From contig JAHRBC010000003.1 in NCBI GenBank assembly GCA_022702545.1, positions 806,001-870,000 of the forward strand: 64,000 nt of DNA. The letters are read 5' to 3'. Below are positions 47,496-57,103 of the stretch, in pieces. A model generated the notes under the pieces. That model had not been told where the DNA came from. It worked only from the letters and a program-made list of their open reading frames with translations, and did not search any database. The stretch comes from Phycomyces nitens (Eukaryota; Mucoromycota; Mucoromycetes; Mucorales; Phycomycetaceae). Every line of letters begins with the position of its first letter. The first letter of the stretch is position 1. The position numbers and the translations under genes were made by a program.

Positions 47496-47783
47496 ATGGA
47501 CACCGTTACCCCTCAGTATCCATTCTCCCTGGCTCAAGTACAAACCTCAAGCAACCAAGATCTGATAACCAGATCCGCCAGACAAAGACCCAGCCAGCAA
47601 CAGCCTCCAGAACCGTTCCAGAGACTTGACCAACCGGACCACAATGTCCTAACCGGACCCAGAAACAAAGACCTCAGCGGCCCAATACATACCATAACCA
47701 TCTCTTCCAAATCTCGACCTCAGACTCGGAAGGAAGTTGACAAGAACCGTACGAACAGGAAGTTCAAGTCAACCCTACAGTAG
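47496..47783 (+). other. Gln/Pro-rich open frame (left arm copy)
   Basis: 95 codons from MDTVTPQYPFSLAQVQTSSN, rich in Q, P, R and T, in the orientation opposite to the other arm genes. The mirror frame at 59560-59871 is 103 codons because of one stop-codon difference (TAG/CAG). Downstream another frame reads QVNPTVVQAPPSNVDKRQIP. It may be a gag-like remnant; there is no firm evidence of translation. Confidence 0.2.
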
Positions 47784-48340
47784 TGCAAGCACCACCCTCA
47801 AATGTAGACAAACGGCAAATACCAGAGGGAGCCAGGATTGGAAACCAGTCTTGTACCACCGAATGTGACACTCCAATGTAGATCTCCACATCTACCTTCT
47901 CTTTACTATCTATGCCAAGTCAAGAACTCGGAACCAAACTGCCAGGTGGGACGTGGTGTCAACCTCTGAAGAGATTGATAAGCCAGCCCGTTTGAGTCTG
48001 TAACAGCAGGAACCGAACGTAAAGAGGCCACCTCATGGCTTAACTGAAAGAGACAATGTGAATCACCACAAAGGCCAACAGAAAAGTACCATGAAAGGTC
48101 CGGTCACTCGAGCATCTCCATGAAGCTTCAGAAGCTTCCGAATCAACCTTTGTTACCGGCCGCGTCTGACTGGCTCCAGGGCCAGCAGACCGATGATGCG
48201 TCCACTTGGTGAAACGTACGAGCCTTGGGTCTAGATATCAAAACTTCAGAACGATCGGTTTCGCAGATTCCTTACTGCACTTTAGACCCGAGGGTCAAAG
48301 TGAGCTCAGTCACCACTAGCCAACTATCTTCGTCTCGAAA

Positions 48341-50263
48341 TCACTGACCGGCCTTTGGTCGGAGGGCGTACTTCAGGAGCTTCTTAGAATCATCTTTAGG
48401 GACAAGTACTTTTCCTGGCTCGTCAAATTCAGTCACCTCGCACTTGCGCGCAAAGCGAGAAGTGTTTAGCCTAACATGGATAGGCTGGACGACACGAGTT
48501 GTCTTGAGCTCTTCCTCAGCATCCTTTACCTCTTTGCTGCTGGATGCAGCAACAGGCTTGGGAGCCTTGGCCTTCACTGGGAAAGGTACCTTGAATTGAT
48601 CTTCAGGACCCTTGGAAGGTTTTCCCTTGACTGGAAAAGGTGCTTTGAACTGCCCTTCAGGAGCCTTTCCCTTATCACGGCTGGCTGCCGCAACAGGTTC
48701 TGGCTTTTGAGGAGTGCAGTCTTTCACGGCCTTCTCCCTCTCGGTGCTAAGATCCACAGGCTTGAACACCTTTGAAAGCATGCTATTGGAGTAAGCTGCT
48801 CTGCTCTCCAGCTTTGCAGTGGCAGCTCTAGCCTGGTCCAGGATCTTCTGACTGGCGGGCGAAATGACCTTGGATTTACCCTTGGGTTTGGAAAACACCA
48901 TTGGATGCTCCTCGGTCTCATCATCCCCGTCGGCACCTGTCACCAACCCTCGCATACAGGGCTCCTCCTGCTTCTTGCCCAGTACTTTGGCAATGCTGTC
49001 TTTGTTGCTAGGAATTTCCTGGGCCAAGAATTCTCTAACCAGCATCGATCGGTGCTTGCCGACACTCGCATCATCGTCAGCAACCTGCTGCGGCACACAG
49101 GTTGGACTTTCGTTCGTACCAAAATCCTTGCCCGCCGGCTGGGAGGGACCAAGCAGGCTGTCCACTGACACGGATTTTTGGGCGGGAACCACGGACTCTT
49201 CGCCACAAGAGGGATCGTGAATCACCGCATCGTCGTTTTCTTGACCCATGGCAACATTGTCAATGTCCATGGGTTCGGAACATCCTGTGGAGTGAACGTG
49301 TCCGGAAATGCCACCAAGTGAAAGAGATCTTTGTGGGGTGATCTCTTCGTCTGAACCCATAACATCATCAAAGATACCATTTGGATCCACAGTATCAATC
49401 TCCATTGGCTCAAAAAGAGCCGCAGGAACGGTCTCGCAACCGTGAGTCTCCCCTTGCTCAAAGGCTTGGAGATCGTCGACCAACCAGCCCATCGGCTTTT
49501 CTCCATCCAATTCAACAGGATGCACAGGTTCCAGGAAGTAGTGCTCATCGGACGAGCATCTTCCGGCAGGTGCATCTGCCTCGACTTGGACTTCAGGAGC
49601 CTCTGGAGACGAATCGCCATGAGATTCTGTAGAGAAGCTGTTAAACCCCTCATCCATCATCTCGTCCAGGAGCTTGGCATAGGCCCTCAGCTTCCTGAGT
49701 TCCTCTGAGGATTGACTGTCCCAGAAGAAGTCGAGCTGTACGTTGGGCTCAGTCTCTTCACAGCTCTCCGTAAGCTCAGTAGACACACCGTCGTCCAGAG
49801 GAGCATGGGTTGCCCCATCAGTACCAGCCACGCCGTTGACTGGGAACACTATCACGGAACTGTCACCAGCTGCTACAATAGAGTAACAGCGGTGTGGGAT
49901 ATATCCCCGAACGTCTGCAACAAATGACGAGGAAGAGTCCCCTACGTCAATGGATTCCGCGTCCAAAGACGAACCAGCAGATTCCAAGGAATCCACGCAG
50001 TTTGACACATGGCTAAGGGTTGTCTTTCCAGTGTCCTTGATGTGACCTTCGACCAGGCCATCATCATCAAAGCGGGTCTTGTTCACTGGGGCAGCGTCCA
50101 TGCCGAGTGCAGAGGGACGTCTTCGAGCAGGTTTGGCCATGCTGAAAGCAGAGGGCAAAGGAGAAGCGGCCAACATCATCATGGGGATGACGAGGCAAAG
50201 TGGGGCAAGAATGGAGTATAGCCATTTGGCTGTTTTGAAAGCGTTGTAGAGCTTGGGATTCAT
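48341..50263 (-). CDS. Unknown secreted/membrane-anchored acidic protein, left copy (640 aa)
   Basis: Intronless 640-codon gene, mirrored at 57104-59026. Start chosen at MNPKLYN (50263) rather than the in-frame ATG at 50308, because the preceding AAAA context is favourable and a TATATAAAAG box lies about 65 bp upstream. Residues about 14-40 are a signal peptide or anchor (WLYSILAPLCLVIPMMMLAA, then SPLPSAFSMA). The centre is acidic and Ser-rich with repeated MEID(T/N)V-type segments (PMEIDTVDPNGIFDDVMG; PMDIDNVAM). The C-terminal third is basic and has a repeat QFKAPFPVKGK / QFKVPFPVKAK, ending KKLLKYALRPKAGQ. No family recognised. It differs from the right copy at 8 residues, with 1 silent change; both copies are intact. 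Confidence 0.8.
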   Translation of the reverse strand: MNPKLYNAFKTAKWLYSILAPLCLVIPMMMLAASPLPSAFSMAKPARRRPSALGMDAAPVNKTRFDDDGLVEGHIKDTGKTTLSHVSNCVDSLESAGSSLDAESIDVGDSSSSFVADVRGYIPHRCYSIVAAGDSSVIVFPVNGVAGTDGATHAPLDDGVSTELTESCEETEPNVQLDFFWDSQSSEELRKLRAYAKLLDEMMDEGFNSFSTESHGDSSPEAPEVQVEADAPAGRCSSDEHYFLEPVHPVELDGEKPMGWLVDDLQAFEQGETHGCETVPAALFEPMEIDTVDPNGIFDDVMGSDEEITPQRSLSLGGISGHVHSTGCSEPMDIDNVAMGQENDDAVIHDPSCGEESVVPAQKSVSVDSLLGPSQPAGKDFGTNESPTCVPQQVADDDASVGKHRSMLVREFLAQEIPSNKDSIAKVLGKKQEEPCMRGLVTGADGDDETEEHPMVFSKPKGKSKVISPASQKILDQARAATAKLESRAAYSNSMLSKVFKPVDLSTEREKAVKDCTPQKPEPVAAASRDKGKAPEGQFKAPFPVKGKPSKGPEDQFKVPFPVKAKAPKPVAASSSKEVKDAEEELKTTRVVQPIHVRLNTSRFARKCEVTEFDEPGKVLVPKDDSKKLLKYALRPKAGQ

Positions 50264-51260
50264 TTTTGATAAACGACTTGAGAAACAGAGAAAAGGGAAA
50301 ATTGTCAAGACGTCTCTCTTTTATATAAAAAAAGGCGTTTTCAATCGCGTCAGCAATATCCTTGGCGTGATTATTGAACAGATTGACCCCAAAAGGCCAT
50401 GCTTATCTCTATATTTTACTGCTTTCGGCAACAGATCGTGGGAGCCATGGCAACGATTCGTGGAAACCAAGGTGACGTGATTGATCTATTGGCTGTAATT
50501 AATTCCATGTCAAAATGCGTGTAACATCGTGTCAAAATGAACTGTGATGGTAGAGTGTTTGACTGATTATGAGCAAAAAGTAGTTATTGAGGAAGTAAAG
50601 AAGTAAAGAAGTAAAGAAAATCAGACTTGTTGGTGTTCCTGTAACATTAAAAAGTCCAAGAAGAGCGATTTTGTACTTTGTTTTGTTACGCCGAAATGGT
50701 CTGTGCGTTACTTGGAAAGGTGCATTAGGAGCACACAAATAAATTGATAGCCACTTGAAAGTCTGTTTTAATGAGTGGCCAAGAAAAACAAGAGTAATTT
50801 AGAACAGCACAGTCAATGATGAGACATAACATCACTAATGAACTCTTATTAAGATGAGATATATCTGAAATAAATATAAAGTCATGTTTTCCAATTATAT
50901 GTGGAGCATATTTTGAAAATATATTACAGTTCTCGAGTTATTTTTATTAAATAAATATATCAGCGATACTACACAAGCTAAACTCGATCATCTTTTATAT
51001 AAGATTGTATAAAAAAGCCAGTTTAATAAATTTATCCCATTACAAAGATCTCAAAAGTCGATATTGGAGAAAAGAGGTGTGTGAATTATATGGATTTTAA
51101 CTGTATTGTTTTGCCTACAAATAAAACCTATATAATTTAATTATAAACCTGGATTATTAACAGTACCCTAATACTTGTAGACTTCTTCCCTTAATACCAT
51201 AATGGCATGAACTGCTCCTCGCATATTTTAGCCTGTATTATTACTTACGATTAGTAAAAT
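50264..51260. other. Left arm: 640-aa gene promoter and AT-rich spacer
   Basis: TATATAAAAG-type box in inverse orientation at about 50321-50330. The remainder is AT-rich. A 68-codon minus-strand frame (50532-50738, RRNKTKYKIALLGLFNVTGT) is identical in both arms but of unknown meaning. Confidence 0.4.
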
Positions 51261-51261
51261 A

Positions 51262-51500
51262 CACAATCAAACTCGTCGGTATCTCTTGAAGCTGGTACTC
51301 TTGCCCTTGCTGTATGATTAAGATATATGCATTGTTTGTCAACAGGGATAATATGTGGGCTATTTGATGCTTAAACTGTCATTGGTCTATTATGATGCTT
51401 TTTCTAGCTCTCAACTAGTTTCGACTTATGACAAGGATTATTGTCTTTTTGGTAGGTAAACTCTCTGTCATGAAGTTCATTCAAGTAACTAAAGAGGCAA
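51262..51500 (-). pseudogene. Tc1-like transposase C-terminal fragment (left arm)
   Basis: Minus-strand text LNELHDREFTYQKDNNPCHK then SKLVES matches the Tc1 pattern with the second catalytic Asp (QDN-PxHKSK), followed after stops by a degraded WPPxSPxLxPI block (ASNSPHIIPVDKQ). Mirror copy at 55867-56105. Confidence 0.75.
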
Positions 51501-51661
51501 CAATTGTATGTCGTACCTAACACAATTGGTGTTGACTCCGTTACGACTACATATGTGGTATAGGATCTCTGAGCCGCGCTTTTTTTTTTTGAAAATATAT
51601 ATATAATAAATTTCTCTATTCCTTTGTCTCTCATATCTTTTCAAGCCGCGCACTGTGGACT

Positions 51662-52587
51662 AAATGAATAGCAATGAATTCTCACCAGAGTAGATCATCA
51701 AGGTTATTAAGCTCTGTCAACAAGCACAACAACGATAGAGAGATTATGAACGAGACGAACTCCCCAAAGAACTCTACAAAGATTTGAAAGAGTCTTCAAC
51801 GAAACGTCTCAAATTCAACATTAACAGATTCGCAAAAGATACCCTCTATTTTGAGGGCGGTAAATGGACCAAGTCAGGAGCCATCAATCAGATATTCGTC
51901 CAAGACCTCAAGAAATATACGATGGATGCCCATCAAATTGTATAGGGCAAATATAAGGATGGTAACAAACTCCGGGTTACTGGAAGAGTGGCAAGTGAAA
52001 TCTTCCTTGATCTTAAACACATCAGAGCCAGATGAGGCAGTGCTAACGACGCAACCGATATGGAAGACATTGTCGAGAAAGTCAGACATTTGGCCGTTTA
52101 TGAATTTTTCATGGAAAAGGTGCTTTATGAAGACGCCAAAGACATTGGTATCCGAAAAATGAAGCTCCCAACAAGAGCAATATATCTCAAAAATAAAAAA
52201 GACAATAACAAGGACATGGCCTTTGATCACGAGTGGGTGGGGAAAATCCAACAGGCAAGATACGAAGGATCAGTTCTTCAAAGTGCAGTCAGCAATAAGA
52301 GAGGAGGCAATTTTTTTGGTAAAGGACAATTCAATTACTCAGAAAATCATTTTTTGAGAGAGGAAAATTGGCTCCCCCAGGTCCCAGTACACGGCAGTAC
52401 ACACCAGCCAAAAACAACAACATTTCATCTAGTATTACATCCAGTTTCTCCAATAAATTCCCAAGTACCGTTTCACACAGACACATCTATAGTTCCACAA
52501 TCAATCTCGGTCCCACAACAACACTACAACATTCCAATAGATGAAATTCCTCCAGGAGGACAATTGAGCAATTTTCTAGTAACATGA
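51662..52587 (+). pseudogene. DIRS gag-like gene
   Basis: Pieces in shifting frames: LKESSTKRLKFNINRFAKDT, GGKWTKSGAINQIFVQDLKK, then an intact stretch 52060-52587 starting MEDIVEKVRHLAVYEFFMEK and containing the Gly/Phe-rich RGGNFFGKGQFNYSENH and a Pro/Gln tail. Position before the reverse transcriptase and nucleic-acid-binding-like composition support gag. At least two disruptions. Confidence 0.65.
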
Positions 52588-52683
52588 AAAAACACTATTA
52601 ATCAGCAATAGCTGATAATGGTAGTAGATCAAAGGTACAGAATACAGTAGACGCCGTCCCCGATATTGTGAAGAACCAAACCA

Positions 52684-54348
52684 TTGTCATTACCACCAGA
52701 AGACCAGAAAGAGGTGGATTTAGCAGTGGAGAAATTCAGGAACTCGGATGTGATTGAGATACTTCCTACACCAAACGAGAACTACTTGTCCCAGTTCTTT
52801 ATCGTCAGAGAAACCAACAAATTCCGACCGATTCTGGACTGCAAGCGGATCAATCAATTCATTCAATCACATTCCTTTAAGATGGAAGGAGTGTCTGCCC
52901 TGAGATATCATAGAGCCAAGAAATTTAATGACAAAGATAGACTTGAAAGATGCGTACATAGGTGTACTGGTTTACGAGGAATCCAGACATTTTCTCACAT
53001 TTTCTCACAAGGGCACAGTGCCACAATACAAGTCTCTCTCATCCGGAATGAATGTGACCCCGAAAATATTTTCAAAACTCATGAGATATATAATGGGTCT
53101 TATTCGGAAGAAGAGTATCCGACTGGTCAACTACTTGGACGATATATTTATGCTGAAAAAAAAAACTAAGTTGGAGATGAAACAGCAGTCATCTCAGGAT
53201 ATAAGACACCTAACTTCTCTGGGCTATCTGATCAACTGGCAGAAGAGAGCATTAATACCTTTATACAAACAGGAATTACTCGGCTTTCTATTCAATACCA
53301 AGAACATGGAAATAAAGGTTCCGAGCAAGAATATGTCCAACTTGAATATCCGAGTCAAACAAGCCTTCACACAAGTGAAATCATGCCGATGGATTACCAG
53401 CTTGGTAAGGAAAATGACGGCTATGATTCCAGCAATAGGAAGGTCACTACAAAACGACAAGTACTTATAGAGATACTGCTCAAGATCACTTCAAGCAAAG
53501 TTATCAAGATGGGAAGCGCACTGTCCATTATTGCAAGACACCAAAAAGGAATTGACATGGTGGATAGAAAAAAGAGATACCGTAAACGGGGTCCCGATAA
53601 GAAAGCCAATACCACCACCAGCAGCAGAAGCAGCAATCACAATACACATCGACACATCCTACTCGGGTTGAGGAGTCTCCTCCCAAAAGATCCAAACAGC
53701 CGCTTATTAGACAGCAGAAAAAAGATAAGATTCCATCAATGCCAGGGAATTTAAGAATATACTAATTTCTCTACAGCTCCGTGCACGATGATTCAGAAAC
53801 TCCAGCATAATAGTATACACATACAGCACCACAGCACTAAAGTATACTCACAAGTCAGGAGGGACAGCATCCCAATTGCTACAAGACCTAACGTTGGAGA
53901 TACACAATATTTGCAACTTGCACCATTTGACAGTACAATATCGACATATACCAAGGGTAACAAATAGGCCAGCCGATCAACTAAGTCGACAAAGGGCACC
54001 AATTTACGAGTGGATTTTATCCAAGACATGGTTTAAGCAGATTAAAAAGACCTTAAAGTGCAGATTAGAAATAGGCGCCTTTGCCGCAAGACACAACTGA
54101 AAGATATCAATATTTTGGAGTTTGCTTCTAGACCCAGAAGCCGAGGCCCAAGACCCCTTTCAACAACAACGACCAAAAGTAGGACTCTACCTCCACACTC
54201 TATAAAAACTTATTCTCAGAGTATTTCAACGGTTAAACGAACAAAAGATGGACAAATCAAACTTGATAGCTTAGAATTGGCCAACACAATTTTGGTGGTT
54301 GATGCTTTTGAGGATGACCATTTCCTAGCAATCTCACAGTCCATTTGA
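52684..54348 (+). pseudogene. DIRS reverse transcriptase-RNase H
   Basis: RT motifs in order: LSQFFIVRETNKFRPILDCK, a frameshift near 52905, MTKIDLKDAYIGVLVYEESR, HFLTFSHKGTVPQYKSLSSG and the active-site segment RLVNYLDDIFML, then NWQKRALIPLYKQELLGF. The RNase H-like part shows ITIHIDTSYSG and later KSGGTASQLLQDLTLEIHN and RVTNRPADQLSRQR. The similarity ends near an altered TQPWWLMLLRMT block at about 54290. Several frameshifts and stops. Confidence 0.85.
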
Positions 54349-54780
54349 CAGAACATGACTTCTCAATGCATGGATATCATCCCCAAGAAACAAGAGACAA
54401 AAGGGCTGGAGGACGAGATTTCAAACTTCCCCACCGAAGCAAAAAGATACAGTACACAGCGAATATACAATTATGAATGAATAAGATGACCAGTGTCACG
54501 CCGTGTTTGTGGTTCTCCGTCTTCTGTCCATATCGAAAGCACACCATCTTCTTAACAATTGGCATGCCACCCTTTTCAAGAGTGAGCACTCCATATTTTT
54601 ACTAAGCAACCTTTCCCGAATTCTTCCATTTTAATTAATATAAATACCAACCAAGATCTAACGAAATAAATTATCGAATTAAACCCTTTACAACTTTCTC
54701 TTACCTTTGCTTCTACGTTTCTTCCTGAAGAACAATTCCATTTGCTTGCTAAGCTACGAATTGCTGGATATTTACGTCAG

Positions 54781-54783
<3 letters not shown>

Positions 54784-54834
<51 letters not shown>

Positions 54835-54858
54835 CTTTCTCTCTCTACTCTTTCTCTC
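54784..54858. repeat. CT microsatellite inside the DIRS element
   Basis: About 24 uninterrupted CT units followed by CTCTACTCTTT variants. Confidence 0.9.
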
Positions 54859-55023
54859 TCTTCGTCTATCTTCTTGGACACTTCTTGTCTAAAGACAACA
54901 CACCGCGTGACACCAGCATGGCGTGAGCGTCAAGAACCACGAATAAATTCAGAAGATTATTAGCCTTTACAAGTTGTACAATATCTAGTATTTCTAAAAT
55001 ACCAATCAACATTGATATTAAAC

Positions 55024-55860
55024 ATGGCAAGATCAGCTATCGCCTTAGTAGACAAAGTCACCCATCCGCCAGAAATACCACTTGCCGAGTATCCACTTAT
55101 ACAGGAGTTTTTTAAAGCAAGAAAAATCAACTTTTACACTACTCAATATAAGCAACGAGACGCGGAAGTTCATCCGGTATTAATTATGTTAGAATTGTGG
55201 AAATCAAGTGACATTATAACATTGACAAATCTACAGAAGAAAAGCCGTGATGTTGATAAACCTGGCAACTATGTGGAGATCAAACTCTGATATTAGTATG
55301 CTACATTCGAGATGTTACATTACATTACAACGAGGATGAACATATATTATGAGCTACCTTAATAGCCCGAGAGTCAAAAGAAGCCCGAAAAAAATATTGA
55401 AAGTAGGAATAACCAGAGCTGTGCGGATATGCTCCGTCAAGATATTGGAACTGTTTATCAAGAGAGCCAATGCATTGCGAACACAATTGCAAGTCGATCA
55501 TACTCTAATTCTCGGGCATATTAAGTCAGACAACCATATCCCTGTGAGGCCAGTCACAATGGCAAGTTGGGTGACAAGTACCATGAGCGATGCCGGAATC
55601 GACACCAAGAAGTATACGGCGCATTTGACAAGGTAGGCTGTAAGTGCTCATGCAATTCTTTAAGGAATACTACTTGAAGAAGTTAAATAGCATGCACACT
55701 GGAGCTCATCCCATAACACTTTTGAACAATATTATTTTAAGCCGAATGACCAACATTCAAGGGGGGACATCACAGAAGCCTTATTTTTGCCAAGTACTGA
55801 GAACAGTACCACATATGTAGTCGTAACGGAGTCAACACCAATTGTGTTAGGTACGACATA
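55024..55860 (+). pseudogene. DIRS tyrosine recombinase
   Basis: N-terminal part MARSAIALVDKVTHPPEIPL, then EYPLIQEFFKARKINFYTTQ. The catalytic domain follows with shifts: MASWVTSTMSDAGIDTKKYT, AHLTR (HxxR box), HAHWSSSHNTFEQYYFKP containing the nucleophilic Tyr context, and a tail ALFLPSTENSTTYVVVTEST that crosses the palindrome junction at 55807. Stops in the catalytic region show it is inactive. Confidence 0.8.
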
Positions 55861-55866
55861 CAATTG

Positions 55867-56105
55867 TTGCCTCTTTAGTTACTTGAATGAACTTCATGAC
55901 AGAGAGTTTACCTACCAAAAAGACAATAATCCTTGTCATAAGTCGAAACTAGTTGAGAGCTAGAAAAAGCATCATAATAGACCAATGACAGTTTAAGCAT
56001 CAAATAGCCCACATATTATCCCTGTTGACAAACAATGCATATATCTTAATCATACAGCAAGGGCAAGAGTACCAGCTTCAAGAGATACCGACGAGTTTGA
56101 TTGTG
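55867..56105 (+). pseudogene. Tc1-like transposase C-terminal fragment (right arm)
   Basis: Mirror of 51262-51500: YLNELHDREFTYQKDNNPCH then KSKLVES, stop, and a degraded continuation. The N-terminal transposase part is missing; its place is taken by the DIRS tail. Confidence 0.75.
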
Positions 56106-57036
56106 TATTTTACTAATCGTAAGTAATAATACAGGCTAAAATATGCGAGGAGCAGTTCATGCCATTATGGTATTAAGGGAAGAAGTCTACAAGTATTAGG
56201 GTACTGTTAATAATCCAGGTTTATAATTAAATTATATAGGTTTTATTTGTAGGCAAAACAATACAGTTAAAATCCATATAATTCACACACCTCTTTTCTC
56301 CAATATCGACTTTTGAGATCTTTGTAATGGGATAAATTTATTAAACTGGCTTTTTTATACAATCTTATATAAAAGATGATCGAGTTTAGCTTGTGTAGTA
56401 TCGCTGATATATTTATTTAATAAAAATAACTCGAGAACTGTAATATATTTTCAAAATATGCTCCACATATAATTGGAAAACATGACTTTATATTTATTTC
56501 AGATATATCTCATCTTAATAAGAGTTCATTAGTGATGTTATGTCTCATCATTGACTGTGCTGTTCTAAATTACTCTTGTTTTTCTTGGCCACTCATTAAA
56601 ACAGACTTTCAAGTGGCTATCAATTTATTTGTGTGCTCCTAATGCACCTTTCCAAGTAACGCACAGACCATTTCGGCGTAACAAAACAAAGTACAAAATC
56701 GCTCTTCTTGGACTTTTTAATGTTACAGGAACACCAACAAGTCTGATTTTCTTTACTTCTTTACTTCTTTACTTCCTCAATAACTACTTTTTGCTCATAA
56801 TCAGTCAAACACTCTACCATCACAGTTCATTTTGACACGATGTTACACGCATTTTGACATGGAATTAATTACAGCCAATAGATCAATCACGTCACCTTGG
56901 TTTCCACGAATCGTTGCCATGGCTCCCACGATCTGTTGCCGAAAGCAGTAAAATATAGAGATAAGCATGGCCTTTTGGGGTCAATCTGTTCAATAATCAC
57001 GCCAAGGATATTGCTGACGCGATTGAAAACGCCTTT

Positions 57037-57046
57037 TTTTATATAA
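57037..57046 (+). promoter_or_regulatory. TATA box of the 640-aa gene
   Basis: TATATAAAAG at 57040-57049, about 60 bp upstream of the chosen ATG at 57104. The mirror site is present in the left arm. Confidence 0.5.
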
Positions 57047-57103
57047 AAGAGAGACGTCTTGACAATTTTCCCTTTTCTCTGTTTTTCAAGTCGTTTATCA
57101 AAA

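Larger units (their letters stand above)
43970..51560. repeat. Palindrome left arm (about 7.6 kb)
   Basis: The reverse complement of this segment reappears at 55807-63557. Every matched landmark from 45746 to 51560 has coordinates summing to 107367 with its partner (for example 50263+57104, 46068+61299), so the inner 5.8 kb align with no net indel. Further out the sum becomes 107552, reflecting 185 extra bases in the right arm. The inner boundary is at TATGTGGTA (51552-51560), after which the sequences differ. Confidence 0.96.
51561..55860 (+). mobile_element. Degenerate DIRS-type retrotransposon at the palindrome centre
   Basis: Gene order gag, RT-RNase H, tyrosine recombinase on the plus strand identifies a DIRS-like element (tyrosine-recombinase retrotransposon). 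It fills the 4246-bp spacer, and the tyrosine-recombinase frame continues past the right junction at 55807 into the arm. The reverse complement of this last part therefore also sits at the left edge of the spacer. Frameshifts and stops in all three genes make it inactive. LTRs are absent, as expected for DIRS. Confidence 0.85.

Noticed and set aside
48476..49708. Several 70-140 codon frames on the opposite strand or other phases of the 640-codon gene
   Set aside because: They are shadows of the long gene; each is present in both arms only because the DNA is duplicated, and none has a start context or independent signal.
50264..50308. Upstream in-frame ATG giving a 655-codon form of the arm gene
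   Set aside because: The upstream ATG lies closer to the TATA box and lacks the favourable AAAA context; the extra residues are not signal-like. Kept as an alternative only.
54784..54832. CRISPR or structured repeat array
   Set aside because: Simple CT microsatellite; eukaryotic genome.
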